Below, in pieces: positions 1-12,300 of a stretch of DNA of 64,000 nucleotides. A program made the position numbers and the translations under genes. A model generated the notes under the pieces. That model made no database searches, was not told the DNA's origin, and saw only the letters and a list, made by a program, of their open reading frames with translations. Position 1 is the stretch's first letter. Each line of letters starts with the position of its first letter. Origin of the DNA: Monarcha castaneiventris obscurior (lineage: Eukaryota > Chordata > Aves > Passeriformes > Monarchidae); NCBI GenBank assembly GCA_026261815.1, contig JAMPIT010000884.1, positions 11,793,001 through 11,857,000 of the forward strand, in the 5' to 3' direction.

Positions 1-196
1 CAGCTATTGTTATTTGTTTGTGTTGTTATACATATATACTTATTAGTAAAGAACTGTTATTCCTATCCCTCATATCTTTGCCTGAAAGCCCCTTATTTTC
101 AAATTTATAATAATTCGGAGGGAAGGGGGTTGCATTTTCCATTTCAGAGGAGGCTCCTGCCTTTCTTGTCTGACACCTGTCTTTCAAACCAAGACA
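1..196 (+). mobile_element. 3' part of a family A ERVL-like LTR, cut by the window start
   Basis: These bases match, with only a few differences, the last 196 bases of the complete LTRs at 30067-30947 and 42816-43786 and of the reverse copy at 35312-36239. The element ends in CCAAGACA, the family terminus. The five bases after it (AGAGA) would be one target-site duplication, but the 5' half and the partner duplication lie outside the window. Solo LTR versus 3' LTR of a longer provirus cannot be decided here. No retroviral coding sequence is visible. Confidence 0.9.
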
Positions 197-1098
197 AGAG
201 AGCAGATGTTGGGAACATACTTTGTTAAGCTTTTAGATGCATATTTAGGAATGAAGAAACCTTCATGCTTGGTCCTGCCCAGAAGTCCATTCATCACTGG
301 ATCATACCATGTCAGGGTAGGAATTTAGGCATTTCAGTGGAATTTGCAGAAACTCCCAAAGGGACAGTTGTTGGACAGTCCTGCCCATTACAGGCTACAT
401 TTCCTCTTGCTTGCTTGTGAGTGATGGATGGCAGAAACCACAAGACTTTTCTTGCTCATTCTGGTTTTAATATCTGTGTGTCTATAATACTCACGGCAAT
501 GCAGTCTGCAGAATAACAAGGCATTTTCTTTTTCTTGCTTTACTGTCTGGGTGCTTTGCCACACCAACCCAAACATGTGGTCCATCCCATGTAAGACTTG
601 TTGATGTGACTCACTGAGAGGCCTCCAGCTGTGATGAACCAGAGATGAGTTGTGAGGCTACACACATCATTCACAAGGCCAGAGAAAATAAGCTATTAAA
701 AGCTTTCTAGGATAAGTATGACTCCCAGGCTGAAATTAAGATTTGGAAACAGCCAGATCATTCTAGGCTGAAAATTAAGACAAAGGTAGCATGAGCCACA
801 GCAATGAATGCAGCACAGGTTCTGCAGCTGTTCTCCAGCTGATCACAGGTTATTCCCTTTGTGCCATTTCCTAAATTTATTACACAGCTGACCTATCAAG
901 CCCAAGTGACCAGTTAGAATTGACGAATGGATCCTGAAAGTGGTTTAAAAGAAGAGAAGCCTCCACAGGAGTTTTATTGTGATGGGCCAGAAGAGAGGGG
1001 AATAGGGGAAGACTGACAGTGAAGGTGGTGTTGCAGTGTAGTCTCTTCTAGCTCCCTCCTGTGTCATCAGTTCTGCCACTGCAGAGATCCTGGTGTTA

Positions 1099-1128
1099 AT
1101 TTGCATATCACTCAGAGGTTATAAATAG
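1099..1128 (+). promoter_or_regulatory. Octamer plus TATA-box pair, candidate promoter
   Basis: A perfect ATTTGCAT octamer (1099-1106) lies 13 bases upstream of a strong TATA box, TATAAATAG (1120-1128). Octamer-binding POU factors and TBP act together at this kind of spacing in immunoglobulin-type promoters, so the arrangement is suggestive. No exon, ORF or RNA gene is recognised in the next few hundred bases. Both motifs are short and could occur by chance in AT-rich DNA. Confidence 0.25.
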
Positions 1129-4100
1129 CTCAGAAGGGGCCTGCTATATTCCACTTCACTGGAATTATTGCTGCTGAATTTGGCCCCTTGAATCCTGTTG
1201 AAGATCTTTGATTTGTAGGGATGACTACTGCAGAGGCCCTCTCTTCCTCCAGCAGTGATGGTCCCCTGCATGGCACATGCTATGTGACAGAGAGCTCTTT
1301 GCCTTGTGGTGGCTAAAACAGGGGAATGTCTTTCACCACATCTGCTAAATCAATTGCTAAAATATGCTGTGACAGCTCTTCTCAGACATATGTGCACACT
1401 GAGAACACAAGCTAATGTTGAGACCTCTTTGTGGCAGGTTATTGCCATTTGATCCCATTTTAATCTGTATTATCTTTGTTTATGATTTTGGTTCTATATT
1501 ATTAGGGCTGGGACTCTCATAAAACTGCAAGCACCCACATCAGCCTGTACTTTCACTCAGAAAGCCCAGCAAAGGCAGGCAACTGTCACAAGCTTTCTGA
1601 ACACAAATGATTCCCCCTCAACCCTGCCAGACCAGTGGCAGAGGTTCTCATGGACATCAGGGAATGTCCTGGTGACTTGGGCATCAGGCTAAATACAGCT
1701 TTTAGATACTGGTGCTTAAGTGACAAACATGATGAATTATGAAGAATCAATGAAGTGACAAGAAAGAATAAAATTTCTTTTGACTGGTATGGGCTAGTTT
1801 TGAAACAATTGCAAAAATAATTCACGACAAGGCAAAGAGGGGTTGATGTTCTTGGGAATAACTTTCAGCACTGTGTGAGCAGCTGTAAACAAATCTTGGA
1901 AGTTAGAGCAGATGGATGTTCTTTGAGAGCAATATAACCACGAGTGATACATTAGAAATCTTAATCCATGTCAGAAATTGTAATCCATACCTTTGCCAGG
2001 TAAGGAATCTATGGGACCTCTACAACTATTTTTTTGAATGCTGTATGAGAAGAATAGTAAATCAGCTGTGTTGGTGTAAAAACACTGCATTACAAGTGAT
2101 GAGATCCTTTAAAATACAGAGCATGGAGTTTTCCTTTCTTGCCCTTTGAACCTGAAACACTGGTTTTCATAGTGGATTTAGCATCTTCCTATTGTAAAAT
2201 TCTCGTGGAGTGGGAGGGGGGAGTGGATTTTATGCAGTTTTTTCTTTTTTCCTTCCAGTAGCCCCACTATTCCCTCCCAAAAAACTTTGCAGTGTTGAAC
2301 TAAAAGAGCTGGGGTTTACAATGAACATTCTTGCATAAGATTTGTTATAAAATTGCAGGAACAGGCAATATTTTAAAGTCCTCTGAGATTTAAATATTAA
2401 AAGCTCTTGTCTTGTGTAGATTCCTGCTAAGAATACTGGGATATGCCTCTATACTAGGATATGTATTATGTATTAATCTTTGATGGTGTATTTTTGGTTA
2501 TTAAAATGCTGATATTTTTAGAGGTCATTGTAAGTCTGCTGTAAAAATGTTGTGCCAGAATTTAAATGAAAACCTGGGGACTGGCAGTCAAGTGACTGTC
2601 AGGCAGCTGCACTCTTTTTACCTTTATTTTTCATACAACTCCCTATCTATGGGTAAGATTTACTTAATTTCAGCTTTCTAGCATCCAGTTGAAGGAGTAA
2701 TCTCTAGTTAATGGAAAGATACAAGCACCTACAGACAGTGCCTTATCTTGGAAAGATGAGATAAATCTGCTTTTGGAGACATGTATCAATTCCTATTAAC
2801 AACAGAGGAATCCTGGAGAGGTAGTTCAGACTAGATGCCTATCTTTAGGTGGCTGAAGTTAGGTAGGATGTTTACTCTTTATCCTAGGTGGCTTTGAATC
2901 AGACTTTCTAGTTATGAACTGATAGCAAGAGAAGCAGTTCCTCTAACACCCTATCTTGTCATGCCAGTGAAGCTTCAGGTATTTCTGCAAGTGGGATGGG
3001 AGGTTGACTAAGAACAGCAGCTCACAAGAGGAATGGGAAGAGGTTCCCATGACTGCGGCATGGGTTTATGGAAATGTCTGTTCTGTTCTACCATGCAATT
3101 CCGGGCTGACCTGGGGTTCACCTCCCTGTTGCCCACATCATTGCCTGGCAGTCGAAACTTTGCCTCTCTGGAAGGAGTTTTTGAGGAGTTAAGACTGAGT
3201 TGTTAAATACCCACAAAACTGGGAACAGCATAAGTAACTGGAGAGGTAGAAGTAGGAGTGCTGTGAGTGGGCAGGAGCTGCCTGTTGCTAACCCAGACTT
3301 TCAGATGCTTTTTAATTGCAGGGATCACATCCTTATAGGAATGAGAACCTCCCCAACCCATTTATAGCACACTCCTCTGGCAGCTCGAGGTTGCTTCAGG
3401 GGAAAGGAAGGGAAGATGATTTTGAAGATAGTTGTGATGGGAGGCAGCTGCTGTTGACAGCAGGTTGCATGTGGCACTTTGCATCAGATCTCCTTGGGCA
3501 CCTGGGCACGTCCACCCTTGGCTCTCACCCCTCAATGCCTCCCTGATCCAGTGCCCAGCTATGCTGTGCATGCCATGGATGAGCCTGTTAGTGTAAGAAT
3601 TGCTGCACAAATCATTCTTTTTCTCAGTGGAGAAATAAACACAGACTTTTCTTCTTGAGAATAAGATCAGAATACACAGGAAAATGAGCGTGTGGGTATG
3701 TAAAGATTACTCCTGTATATGCATCTGTTACAATTCACTCTTATGGCTGGGAGATTATCATCTCTATATCCCATGACGTTATACAGCAGAAAGAACACTT
3801 GCACACATTATCTTTTCATGTATTCTTTTTATCATCAGGACCTCTGTAATTCAATGAAGCTGCTGGAAACAGATACAGTTTCTTTACAACTTCCATAAAT
3901 AATTTTGTTGTCACAGGAAATAGAGAGAAAAATAATAGAAAAACAGGAATTTATAAAAGCCTGCTCCTTCATTTTTATTAACATGAAAGCAAGAGTAACT
4001 GCTTTGCAGAATATGGAAACAACAGAATCATTCCATGCTGCAGTATCCAATAATGCTTTTTTTACTGCTCTCTACATAATTGTAGTGGATTCTGAAAGGA

Positions 4101-4599
4101 GAAATTTAAGAGGTGTGGTTTTTGTGGAGGCATCTGTAAAAGGTAAAAGACTACTTTAAAATGGAAGAGTTTAGGAAGGCTAGATCTCAGACCTTTAAAA
4201 CATGAATTTCCCAAACCAATATAATGTGAAAGCCCATCTTCACAAAAAATAAATGTTGATTATAAAGATACCAAAAGCGTGCGTTAGGAAATTAGTAAAT
4301 TTGTTAGTAACATCAGACCAATAAATATCTAACATGACTGGCAAAAGGAGTATATAAAAATGTTTTCTTGTAAATTTCAAGATTGCATTAGTAATAGCAT
4401 ACTTGCCAAGATCACATTTTTTTGTGATTAAAACACCTTAATGATGTTGATGTCTGCACAATATAATACATTTCTTTCCTTTACACACTCTCTGTGCTAT
4501 CAGGAGATAACACAACATTTATAGGACAGCTGAAACCAGTAGCAATGGATAAAAATACCACAAGATGTCGCTGCTAACTTGGCAAAACGGCTGCTGCTG

Positions 4600-4920
4600 C
4601 CAAGCTGCTAGACAACATGCTATTAATTTATAATAAAAGGTATCTGACAGCTTTATTCTGATGAATTATGTGAATCCAACGCACAATTCCAAGTCTTTGG
4701 TTTATAAATTGTCATTGATTTTAATGTTCTTTGTAAAGTTGTGGCACACAACAAATTTTCCTGCCAAAAGCTGTTAAATAAATAGTCATCCTTTGCTCCA
4801 AACAGTACATTGAACTTGTTAGAGTGATGAGCAGAATGAATTGATGGTTGTCCATAAACCATTTATGACAGAACGCACAGCAGCATTTTGAACAATTATT
4901 GAATGCATTAATTAGAGTTT
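4600..4920. promoter_or_regulatory. Possible conserved noncoding element, motif-dense
   Basis: The block is rich in ATTA/TAAT homeodomain cores, including an ATTAATTA run near 4907-4914, with few simple repeats and no repeat similarity. This texture is typical of developmental enhancers in gene deserts. It is an impression from motif density only; conservation was not tested. Confidence 0.2.
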
Positions 4921-7900
4921 GTTTTTTTTTTTAAATACTCCACTGAACCGAGAGGAGTGGGCACAGGTAATACAGGAGCAATTCGATGCTGTTCTTTGCC
5001 TGATGCTTCCTCTTGAATAACACATGGCTGGGGCTGCCACAGGATTTCTGATCAGCGCATTTGCCTCCCTGCTGAAATTTTCTGATTTCCCAGCATAGGA
5101 GATCTGTCACTATGAAAATATATTTCACACCCTCTGGAAACAGACAGTTATTGTAAAGACAAGCTAATTTTCCTTTCTAAAAATTAACTACTAACTTTTG
5201 TGTTTCCTTGAAAAACTTACAAAATCGTTATAATAGTTGCAATTAATTTTAAACTGAAATTTATATATTTTTGATAGCATTATCTGGGGAGCCAAAGCTG
5301 TGGAAAATTTACTTTTTCTCATGTAGTGTCCTTTGTTAAACCCGACAACCACACGTAATTACCTTTAAGAGGGAAAATAACCCAAACCAACAAACTGCCA
5401 GCAAACACATCTTCCAAACCTTTGCCCTTTTTCTAGATCTGAAGTGAGATCAAATACACCTTTAGTGATTTAAAGAGGTAACAAAGTATGCAAGGAGTTT
5501 GGACATGGAAGGACTGAAAGACTGGTTTAAAAACAAAAATCAGGTTGCTTCTATGATACTGCTAACCAAAAATAGAACGTAGAGGTGCTAGAAAGCTTAC
5601 AAGTGAGCTTGATAAAGTTTGCAGCACCATTTTGTAGAGGCAGGGACAGATCTGCAGATTATATAAATCGATTTAGCTCAAGGTTTGGGGGGAAAAAGTG
5701 GTTTACAGCAGCTGAACACAGGGAACTAAGTATGTTTTGTCAGTTCACTGAAGCTGCATGTATGCACAACTTGATAAAGGAAATAATATCCTTAAACTTT
5801 GGTATTTACATATTCCCATTTTCTAAAATCTTGGCAAGATTTCAGGTCATATGTGTAAAGTCAGGAGAAGCGAAGTTCTTGTCTGATATTTTTGCTTTTT
5901 GCAAAAGCATAACTGAACAAGGAATTTTCTGGGTTCTACTTACTCGTGGAACTGTCATTTCCAGATATGGTATATCAGCCTTAAATTTGAATGTATTTTC
6001 TCTGAGGGGCTGCCACAATTTGAGTAATGTGTACTCTTTTTAAAGAAGAAAGTATAATGAAAATTTGGAAACAGAAATAAAGAAACAAAGTTTTTGTAAA
6101 GTTGGCTCCTACCAATAGCTTGTCTGGAAACATTATGGTCTGACATATAAACACCGTGTTTATTAACATTTCAAAATGCAGCCTATAATCTGTGTACAAT
6201 CGTTATTTTATTAATGCTTTTTATTGGAAGTTACAGACAAACCGACAAATGTTTGAATACAGGCTCCACAGTGTGACTTGTAGGTATAGACAGATGTCGA
6301 CTGTCCGTACCACTTAAAAAGCTTTTAGTTGTATGAATTCAAAATATATTTAGATTTTAGTTCTACAAAGCTACAGCACTTAGGGGGAAAAGATTTGTCA
6401 GTATACATTTATGTACATTTTTAGTGTATGGGAGGTTTTGGTAAATGTGTATTAAAACTGAAATCTGATAAGTGTTTTGTTAAAATGTTGCTTGCCTTGT
6501 CCTGGTGTGAATCCTGCTTCTAGCCCGTGGCAGATACCACTGGGCACTAGAAGGTGCTGCAATGCCAGGGAAAAGGAGATACTTTGCTGTTTTGGGGAAA
6601 GGGGGGAAGTTTGCACTAACACTGAGTGCCCTGCCAGTAATTCCTCTCCACTCGGGTTTGGAACTAAGGATAGGTTGTGCAAACCCTCTCTAAAATCCCT
6701 GTAAGAAAATACAGCTGATTCTTCCCATTTAACATTGGAAAACTAAACAAACAGAACCTTCAAATCCTTAGACATCTCACCGACATTAGCAAAATAAACA
6801 AACCCCACAAAGCAGACAGGATGAGTAAGACATGATTTCTAGAATCCGTGTCTCTGAGGAGTACTTGGAAGTATTAGATCTCATTTCAGTGCGCAGCTTT
6901 TAAAGAAAACAGCCAGGGCGTAATCGGCTGCTGGTGTAAATGGTTCTTGTTTCTTGCAAACTAGTGGAGCTGGGATAATTTACTCCAGCTGCAGCTCTGG
7001 TTACCCCGAATATAGTCAGATTTGTCTGTAAGTCTCTCAAGCTCAGGAAAAAAAGAAATAGAAATCTTTCTGTACGTGTTTTCCCCTTGCATTTGGAAAA
7101 AAAAAGGAAAGAAAAAATGTGAAAGGATCCCCATGCATCCCCAAAAACCCTAAAAAAAATGTTTCCTGCAATTTTTATGGGACCTCTGAGGACCTTGAAT
7201 TTTTAAGTAATCTTTTTTGATGATTTTAGACAGACCATTAAGCTGAGGATAAAAGTCCCTCTGTTCAATTTCTGGATACATTAAGCATTAGGCTTAAAAT
7301 TTACAGCTTTCATTTTGACAAGAAAAATGGCACGTTTGGTCTCAAGTGATACCTTGAACTGTTTTTCAACATTAAGACAGGTTGTCAGTCCGAGGGGAGG
7401 AGGTCTGGGCACCAGTGGCAGCTGCTGCTGCTCTTGCTGTGTGCACATGCAGGGATAGAGAGATGCAGCATTGCTGCTTGTCAAGAGCTGCAACTTGAGA
7501 ATGCTTTGGCTTTTTTAAAGCAAAAGGAAAATTATGCTGATCCAGGGGACGGCAGAAAGCAAATGGGGTGTCATTTCTGACTGTAAAATGTGTGGTTCAT
7601 CCAAATATTTGAAAGAATCAAAAACAGGGGAAGAAGGAAAATTGAGAATCATATTTCCAAGAAAGCTTTGGGGATTAGAGTAATGAGGAGTTTGACTTCC
7701 AGCTTCCCTGGTGCTGGTATTCCAGAATGATTTGCTCTTCCCAACATCTGTGAGCATATTTTACCTAGCAGCAACCACTTTCAATTTTGTTTTATGTCTG
7801 AAAGAGAGACAGAAAACCAGACATATTTATTGGCAGTGTCCTCAGCTGGGAACATACAGCAAGATGTCATTAGGAATCTGATAGGGAGACTTTCAGTATA

Positions 7901-8558
7901 TTAACTCAAGGCACAACTAGTGTACAGCTGGTCTTAATAGTATTTTCTGTGAGGAGAAAAACAGCCCAGGCCACTCAGTAGTGGAGGATAATATTTGCTG
8001 TCTGTAGGCATTTCTTCTTTTGAGGTTTGCCAAGGCTAGCAGCTACTTCTGGTTAGGTGGATTATTAGGACCTTAAATAATCTTATTAGTTAGATTGAAG
8101 GGGCAGGGGGGCAGTGACCACCCCATGGAGGACCATGGACTTGTCTCTGGAAAGAGAGTAGAACTGTCTCAGTTAAGGAGAGTACCCATCTTGCTTGCAG
8201 GTGGCAAACCAGGTTTGCTGGACAACATCATAGTACAATGACTTTGTGTTTTAGTGAGGCAAGTTTTGAAGAAAGTTTGCAAAAATGTGCTTGATGGTAG
8301 CAGGGGAAGAGACGACTCCAGGAAGAGATTAACCTTTTGTTGCTTGGCTGAAGTCAGTGAGTTTAAGACAACAAAAATTAATCCATTAATTGATCATCTT
8401 CCAAATTAAAGTAGAGCTGGAAAACAAAACAACTGTAGAAAAATGCCTCTGGGATTTCCCCATGTGAGCAGAGTTAGCAACTGCTGCCAGCGTATATGTC
8501 CTGGTAATGGTCACAAATCTTAGGGTGAAAAAGCTTTGATAACCAGGCAAAGTATCAT

Positions 8559-9130
8559 TGTCCTGGGTTGCAGTGTATTCTATTACCATCCTCATGAACT
8601 GTTGAAACTAGGTGGGGCAGTGTTTCCTTGCCTCCTCCCTCCAGACTATTGTTCTGTTAATGGCCCATTAATGTTCTGCTCACGACTCAGAGATAACTCC
8701 CTCCGGACTATCTTCTGTTAATGAGCCCATCAACACCTGGCCTCATGGCTCATCATCCCATTGTGAGATGCTCCGCCTAGAGGGAGGAACCAAGCATTCC
8801 ATCCTAGATAAAATCTCGGTTTCTGAACATCACAGATACCCCTTTCCACTGGATCCCCAGAGGACAGGAGTTAAATAGCTACCACTGGACCTTCTGAGGA
8901 AGAGCAGACCCTTCTACTAGACCACTGCTTTGACAGAAGCCATCCTTTCAGCAGGACTGCAGCCACTGTTGTATTGGACTGCTACCGCCACCCTGACTAA
9001 CAGGGTATCAGGTTGTATTCTGACTCTGTCAGTTTAACCCACTGTTTGTCTACCTTTGTTTTTTTGATTTCCCTATTAAATTGTTATTCTGACTTAGTGC
9101 CTCCCACTGGTTTGTTTTCAAACTAGCACA
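8559..9130 (+). mobile_element. Solo LTR, family B (ERVL-like)
   Basis: The element starts TGTCCTGGGTTGCAGTGT and ends TTTTCAAACTAGCACA. Its first two thirds align with the LTR at 52417-53088, sharing the opening, the CCTCCCTCC(A/G)GACTAT block, the GTGAGATGCTCC block, a GATAAAA TATA-like box near 8808 and the GACTCTGTCAG block near 9023. GTATC follows the 3' end (9131-9135) and also occurs at 8552-8556, two bases before the TG start. It is therefore a likely 5-bp target duplication, offset by two bases. The 3' end is shorter than, and different from, the family A-type end of the 52-kb copy. No internal retroviral sequence is present. Confidence 0.85.
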
Positions 9131-9869
9131 GTATCGCAGAAAGATCTGAAGCACTTATAAAACTGCATCCTCTTTAGTTGCAGGAGGCAACACATGATCA
9201 GGCCATGCAAAAGCAAGAGACATATGACTGGTTTGCTGTCATTAGTCTGTATTTATTGTCCCTGTTGTTATTAACTTCAAGCATCTTGTGATTTATCTGA
9301 TACTTGAAAAGAAGGACAGCAAACAAAAGGAGTTGTTGTTTATTTGTTTTTAATTTTTTTTCCTTGGAAGCAGTAAAATAACTCAGTCCAAGTACACTAG
9401 GCTGTTGTCTTCACACAGTCAAGAGAGAGATGACCTACCACCACAAATACCATTCACATGTTTTTCAGAGACATTAAATAGGAAAATATAATCTCTCAAG
9501 TCACAAGAGAGCTGAGAAAGCGAGCTGTAACAGGGTCAATTAAACAGGCTTAATTACAATGGATCTTGTGAGCACTTGCCACCCTTTGGGTTAAGGCTTA
9601 CAGCCTGATCCAAAATCACACATTGGGTCAGACTTAGAAATACTTCCATGCAAAAACTGCAGTTTGGTAATCAATAATTCAAAGTGAAGAACACTGTTAC
9701 TGTCTGTCTTATGACTGAAAATACCTAAATGTTTTAAAGTCAGTGGTCTTGATGAACTACTGCTTGGAATGGATGAAGTACTCTCAGAGCTGTCACTGGC
9801 TTGTTTTTGAGACACAAAAGTCTCAGGAAAAGGAACTGGGGTATTTTGGTCCTGTTGTCTTTCCTTTAA
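9131..9869. other. Gene-free, nothing recognised
   Basis: AT-rich sequence between a family B LTR and an old CR1. No repeat terminus, exon or RNA gene was seen. Confidence 0.5.
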
Positions 9870-11000
9870 GTCCCAGAAAAATTCTGGGAGAAGTAACCAA
9901 TAAAATTCTTTGTAAGCACAGAAAAGTTAACAAGATGAATAGCCACCAAATGGATTTTTCAAGCGAAAAATCATGTCAAACCAATCTAATTTCCTTTTGT
10001 GAGAGGCTATGAGATCCTGTGGATAAAGGAAAATCAGTAGATGACATATTTTCACTTTCTTTAGGCTTTGGACAGTGTCTTGGGACATTTTGATAAGTAA
10101 TAAAATATTGGTGAAATTACTGTAGATGGGGCCCAAAATCAATTAGGAAACTGAATGTAGAGAATTATCAGGGGTTTGCTGTCAAAATAAAAGGGTGGAT
10201 TTAAGGTGTTCTTCAGGAGTCTGTCCTGGCTTCAGAGCTATCCAGTTACTTCAGTTGCAATTTGGGTGACAAAAGAGAGCACACTTACTGAATTCCCATG
10301 TGACATGGTGCTAGGAGAGACTGAGAGCACACTGAAGACCTAGATTAGAGTAAAAAGTACCCCTCATTAAAATAGATTCAGAGTTTGGAAGAAATTAAAT
10401 GCAATTCGATAGGAAGAGTTACAAGTGTCACACTCAGGCTCATATGACCAGAAGTTCAAGCTGGGAGGGAAAAGCCTTTGGTAGAAGCTCTGTGGAGCAG
10501 GACCTGAGATAGACAAGTGGAGCATAAGCCAAATGTAAGTCAATACTGTCATGCTGTTCTGAAAAAGGCAAATATCATTTTGGAAAGGATCAACAGCAGT
10601 ATAACTTGCATGACCCATGAACATTTTCTGCTTTTTTTAGCATCTGTAAGACCTCATCTTTAAGGCAGTATCTTTTGTGTAGTGCAGTTCAAGAAAGATG
10701 TGGATTGGCTGGAAAAAATAGAGAGGAGAACAATGATAGTGATCAGAGGCCCAGGAAATATGACCTATGAAGGGAAAGTAAATTAATTTCCTTCTAATAT
10801 AAAAAAGCAAGGACTGGGAGATATGTGACAATGATATGCAACTACATAAAAGAAGAGGGACCATGCGGGACAGGTTGTGGGAACTCCATCACTGGGTCTC
10901 TAACAGAAAACATAAACATCAGGAATGATACAGGAAGAGTAGATTCTGCTTTCAGACAGAAAAGGGATGCAAGGTGACCCTGCAAGATTACTTATAGCAC
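9870..11000 (+). mobile_element. Old, decayed CR1 LINE: end of the reverse-transcriptase region and 3' part
   Basis: Blocks occur in the order expected of an amniote-wide CR1. At about 9960-10040 is the segment around AATCATGTCAAACCAATCTA. At 10060-10100 is the degenerate codon stretch for the FSKAFDTVSHDIL motif of CR1 reverse transcriptase. At 10440-10600 is the 'ctgggaggg ... caaatatcattttggaaaggatcaacag' type segment, broken by changes. At 10690-10770 is AAGATGTGGATTGGCTGGA followed by the gagaggagaacaatgatag block. At 10870-10910 are traces of the 3' untranslated region. Frameshifts and stops are throughout, so no enzyme is encoded. Boundaries are approximate. Confidence 0.7.
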
Positions 11001-12300
11001 TGTTCATCCATGATTATTTGTGAGTGAGTATGGTGTATTCAGGAAATTCAAAATCACAGTTTAATAAAACAGGAATCAAAGACGGGAGAAAGAAGAAAGT
11101 GCTCTGAGCAAAATTGTGATGACTGAAGTTCTGGAAGAAAGGCGGGAGTGGAAAGGGCAGTTTAATGGGTGCCATCATGGCTCTAACTTTGTTGGAGTTT
11201 TCCAAAGTCAACCAAGATTTTACCCAGTGCCAATGATTTCTGTAACTCAGGAGACAAATAGATTTTTTTTTTTTCCCCCTAAGAATTACACAGGTCTCAT
11301 CATGCTACCGCTGCTGAATTAGTTTTCTGTTAACACTATTTGAAATGTAAGTAAACTTTTCTGTCCTGGGTGCATCCGTTCTTCAGACATATGCAGGTTC
11401 ATACTCCTCTTTTCTTAGATACAAGATACTTGTCTGACTTCAAACTATTAGTGCTATGTGTAGGATGAAGCATGTTGGTTTTTCATAATGTTCTCCCACA
11501 AATAATTGTTGTTAAATTCTTTTTAATACTCATGCTTCAGCTAGATCTAAAAGCTTTCATTTAATTTTTTTCTTAGTCTGTACATCTTCCTAAATCACAC
11601 AGAAGCCAGCTTCTTACCACTATCTCACTCCAAATACCAAGATGACTGTGGAATACCTAACATACCTGGCCAGCAGGAAAAGACATGGGAATGGGGCAAG
11701 CCTATGCCTACAGAATTACAGAATGCCTATTCCTACAGAATTACTTTCAGTGTAGTTATTTTCAGACCTGAACGAGATGTTTTTCCTAATCTAGGGCTCT
11801 TTGTCAGGAACCCTCTCCTGCTGCTTGCTGGGACTGTGCCAGCCTTTTGTTTTAGCAGATTCATGAAGGGATTAGACAAATGCACAGGCACCAGGTCTGT
11901 AAATACATGCAGAAGGAAATGGCCTGGGAAGTTCCCTTTAATATTGTTAATAGAGTAGTTGGTCAAGCTGTAAGAGTGCAAGGAGTGTGGTGGCAGAAGT
12001 GTCCTGGCCAATGTGGCTGTTAAATAACTCCATACATTAAAAAATCAATGGCTATGGGACTATTTAATAGTGACTTGATTTGGTGGGTTTGCTCTGAGGA
12101 CAATTACAAACACAGGAGATCTATGAGAAACCAGCATGTTCCCTGGCGAAGGCTGGGGACTGCCACAATAGGTGGAAGATTCACAGAGATAGGATCTCAG
12201 ACATGCCTAACTTTTTGGAATGTTAATTTTTAGAAAACATTTGGATTGACTCATTTGAGGCTGGATGTCCTAGTTTATACAGATAAAGCAACAGTCATCA
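11001..12300. other. Mostly unrecognised; possible further old CR1 trace near 11.86-12.06 kb
   Basis: The segment near 11865 (GATTCATGAAGGGATTAGAC) resembles the 3' part of old CR1 copies, but the likeness is short. CCTACAGAATTAC is repeated directly at 11707-11719 and 11732-11744, a 25-base period. No exon is recognised. Confidence 0.3.

Larger units (their letters stand above)
197..8558. other. Gene-free, AT-rich single-copy-like DNA
   Basis: No recognisable repeat, RNA gene or exon was found in this 8.3 kb. Open frames are short. The longest, 152 codons at 5585-6043 on the plus strand, resembles no family I know and lacks splice or codon-bias support. Two local items are listed separately: an octamer/TATA pair at 1099-1128 and an AT-rich, homeodomain-motif-dense block at about 4600-4920. 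Confidence 0.6.

Noticed and set aside
5585..6043. 152-codon open frame as an exon or CR1 remnant
   Set aside because: A short KFA-like stretch recalls CR1 reverse transcriptase, but nothing before or after it follows, and no splice sites or domain were seen.
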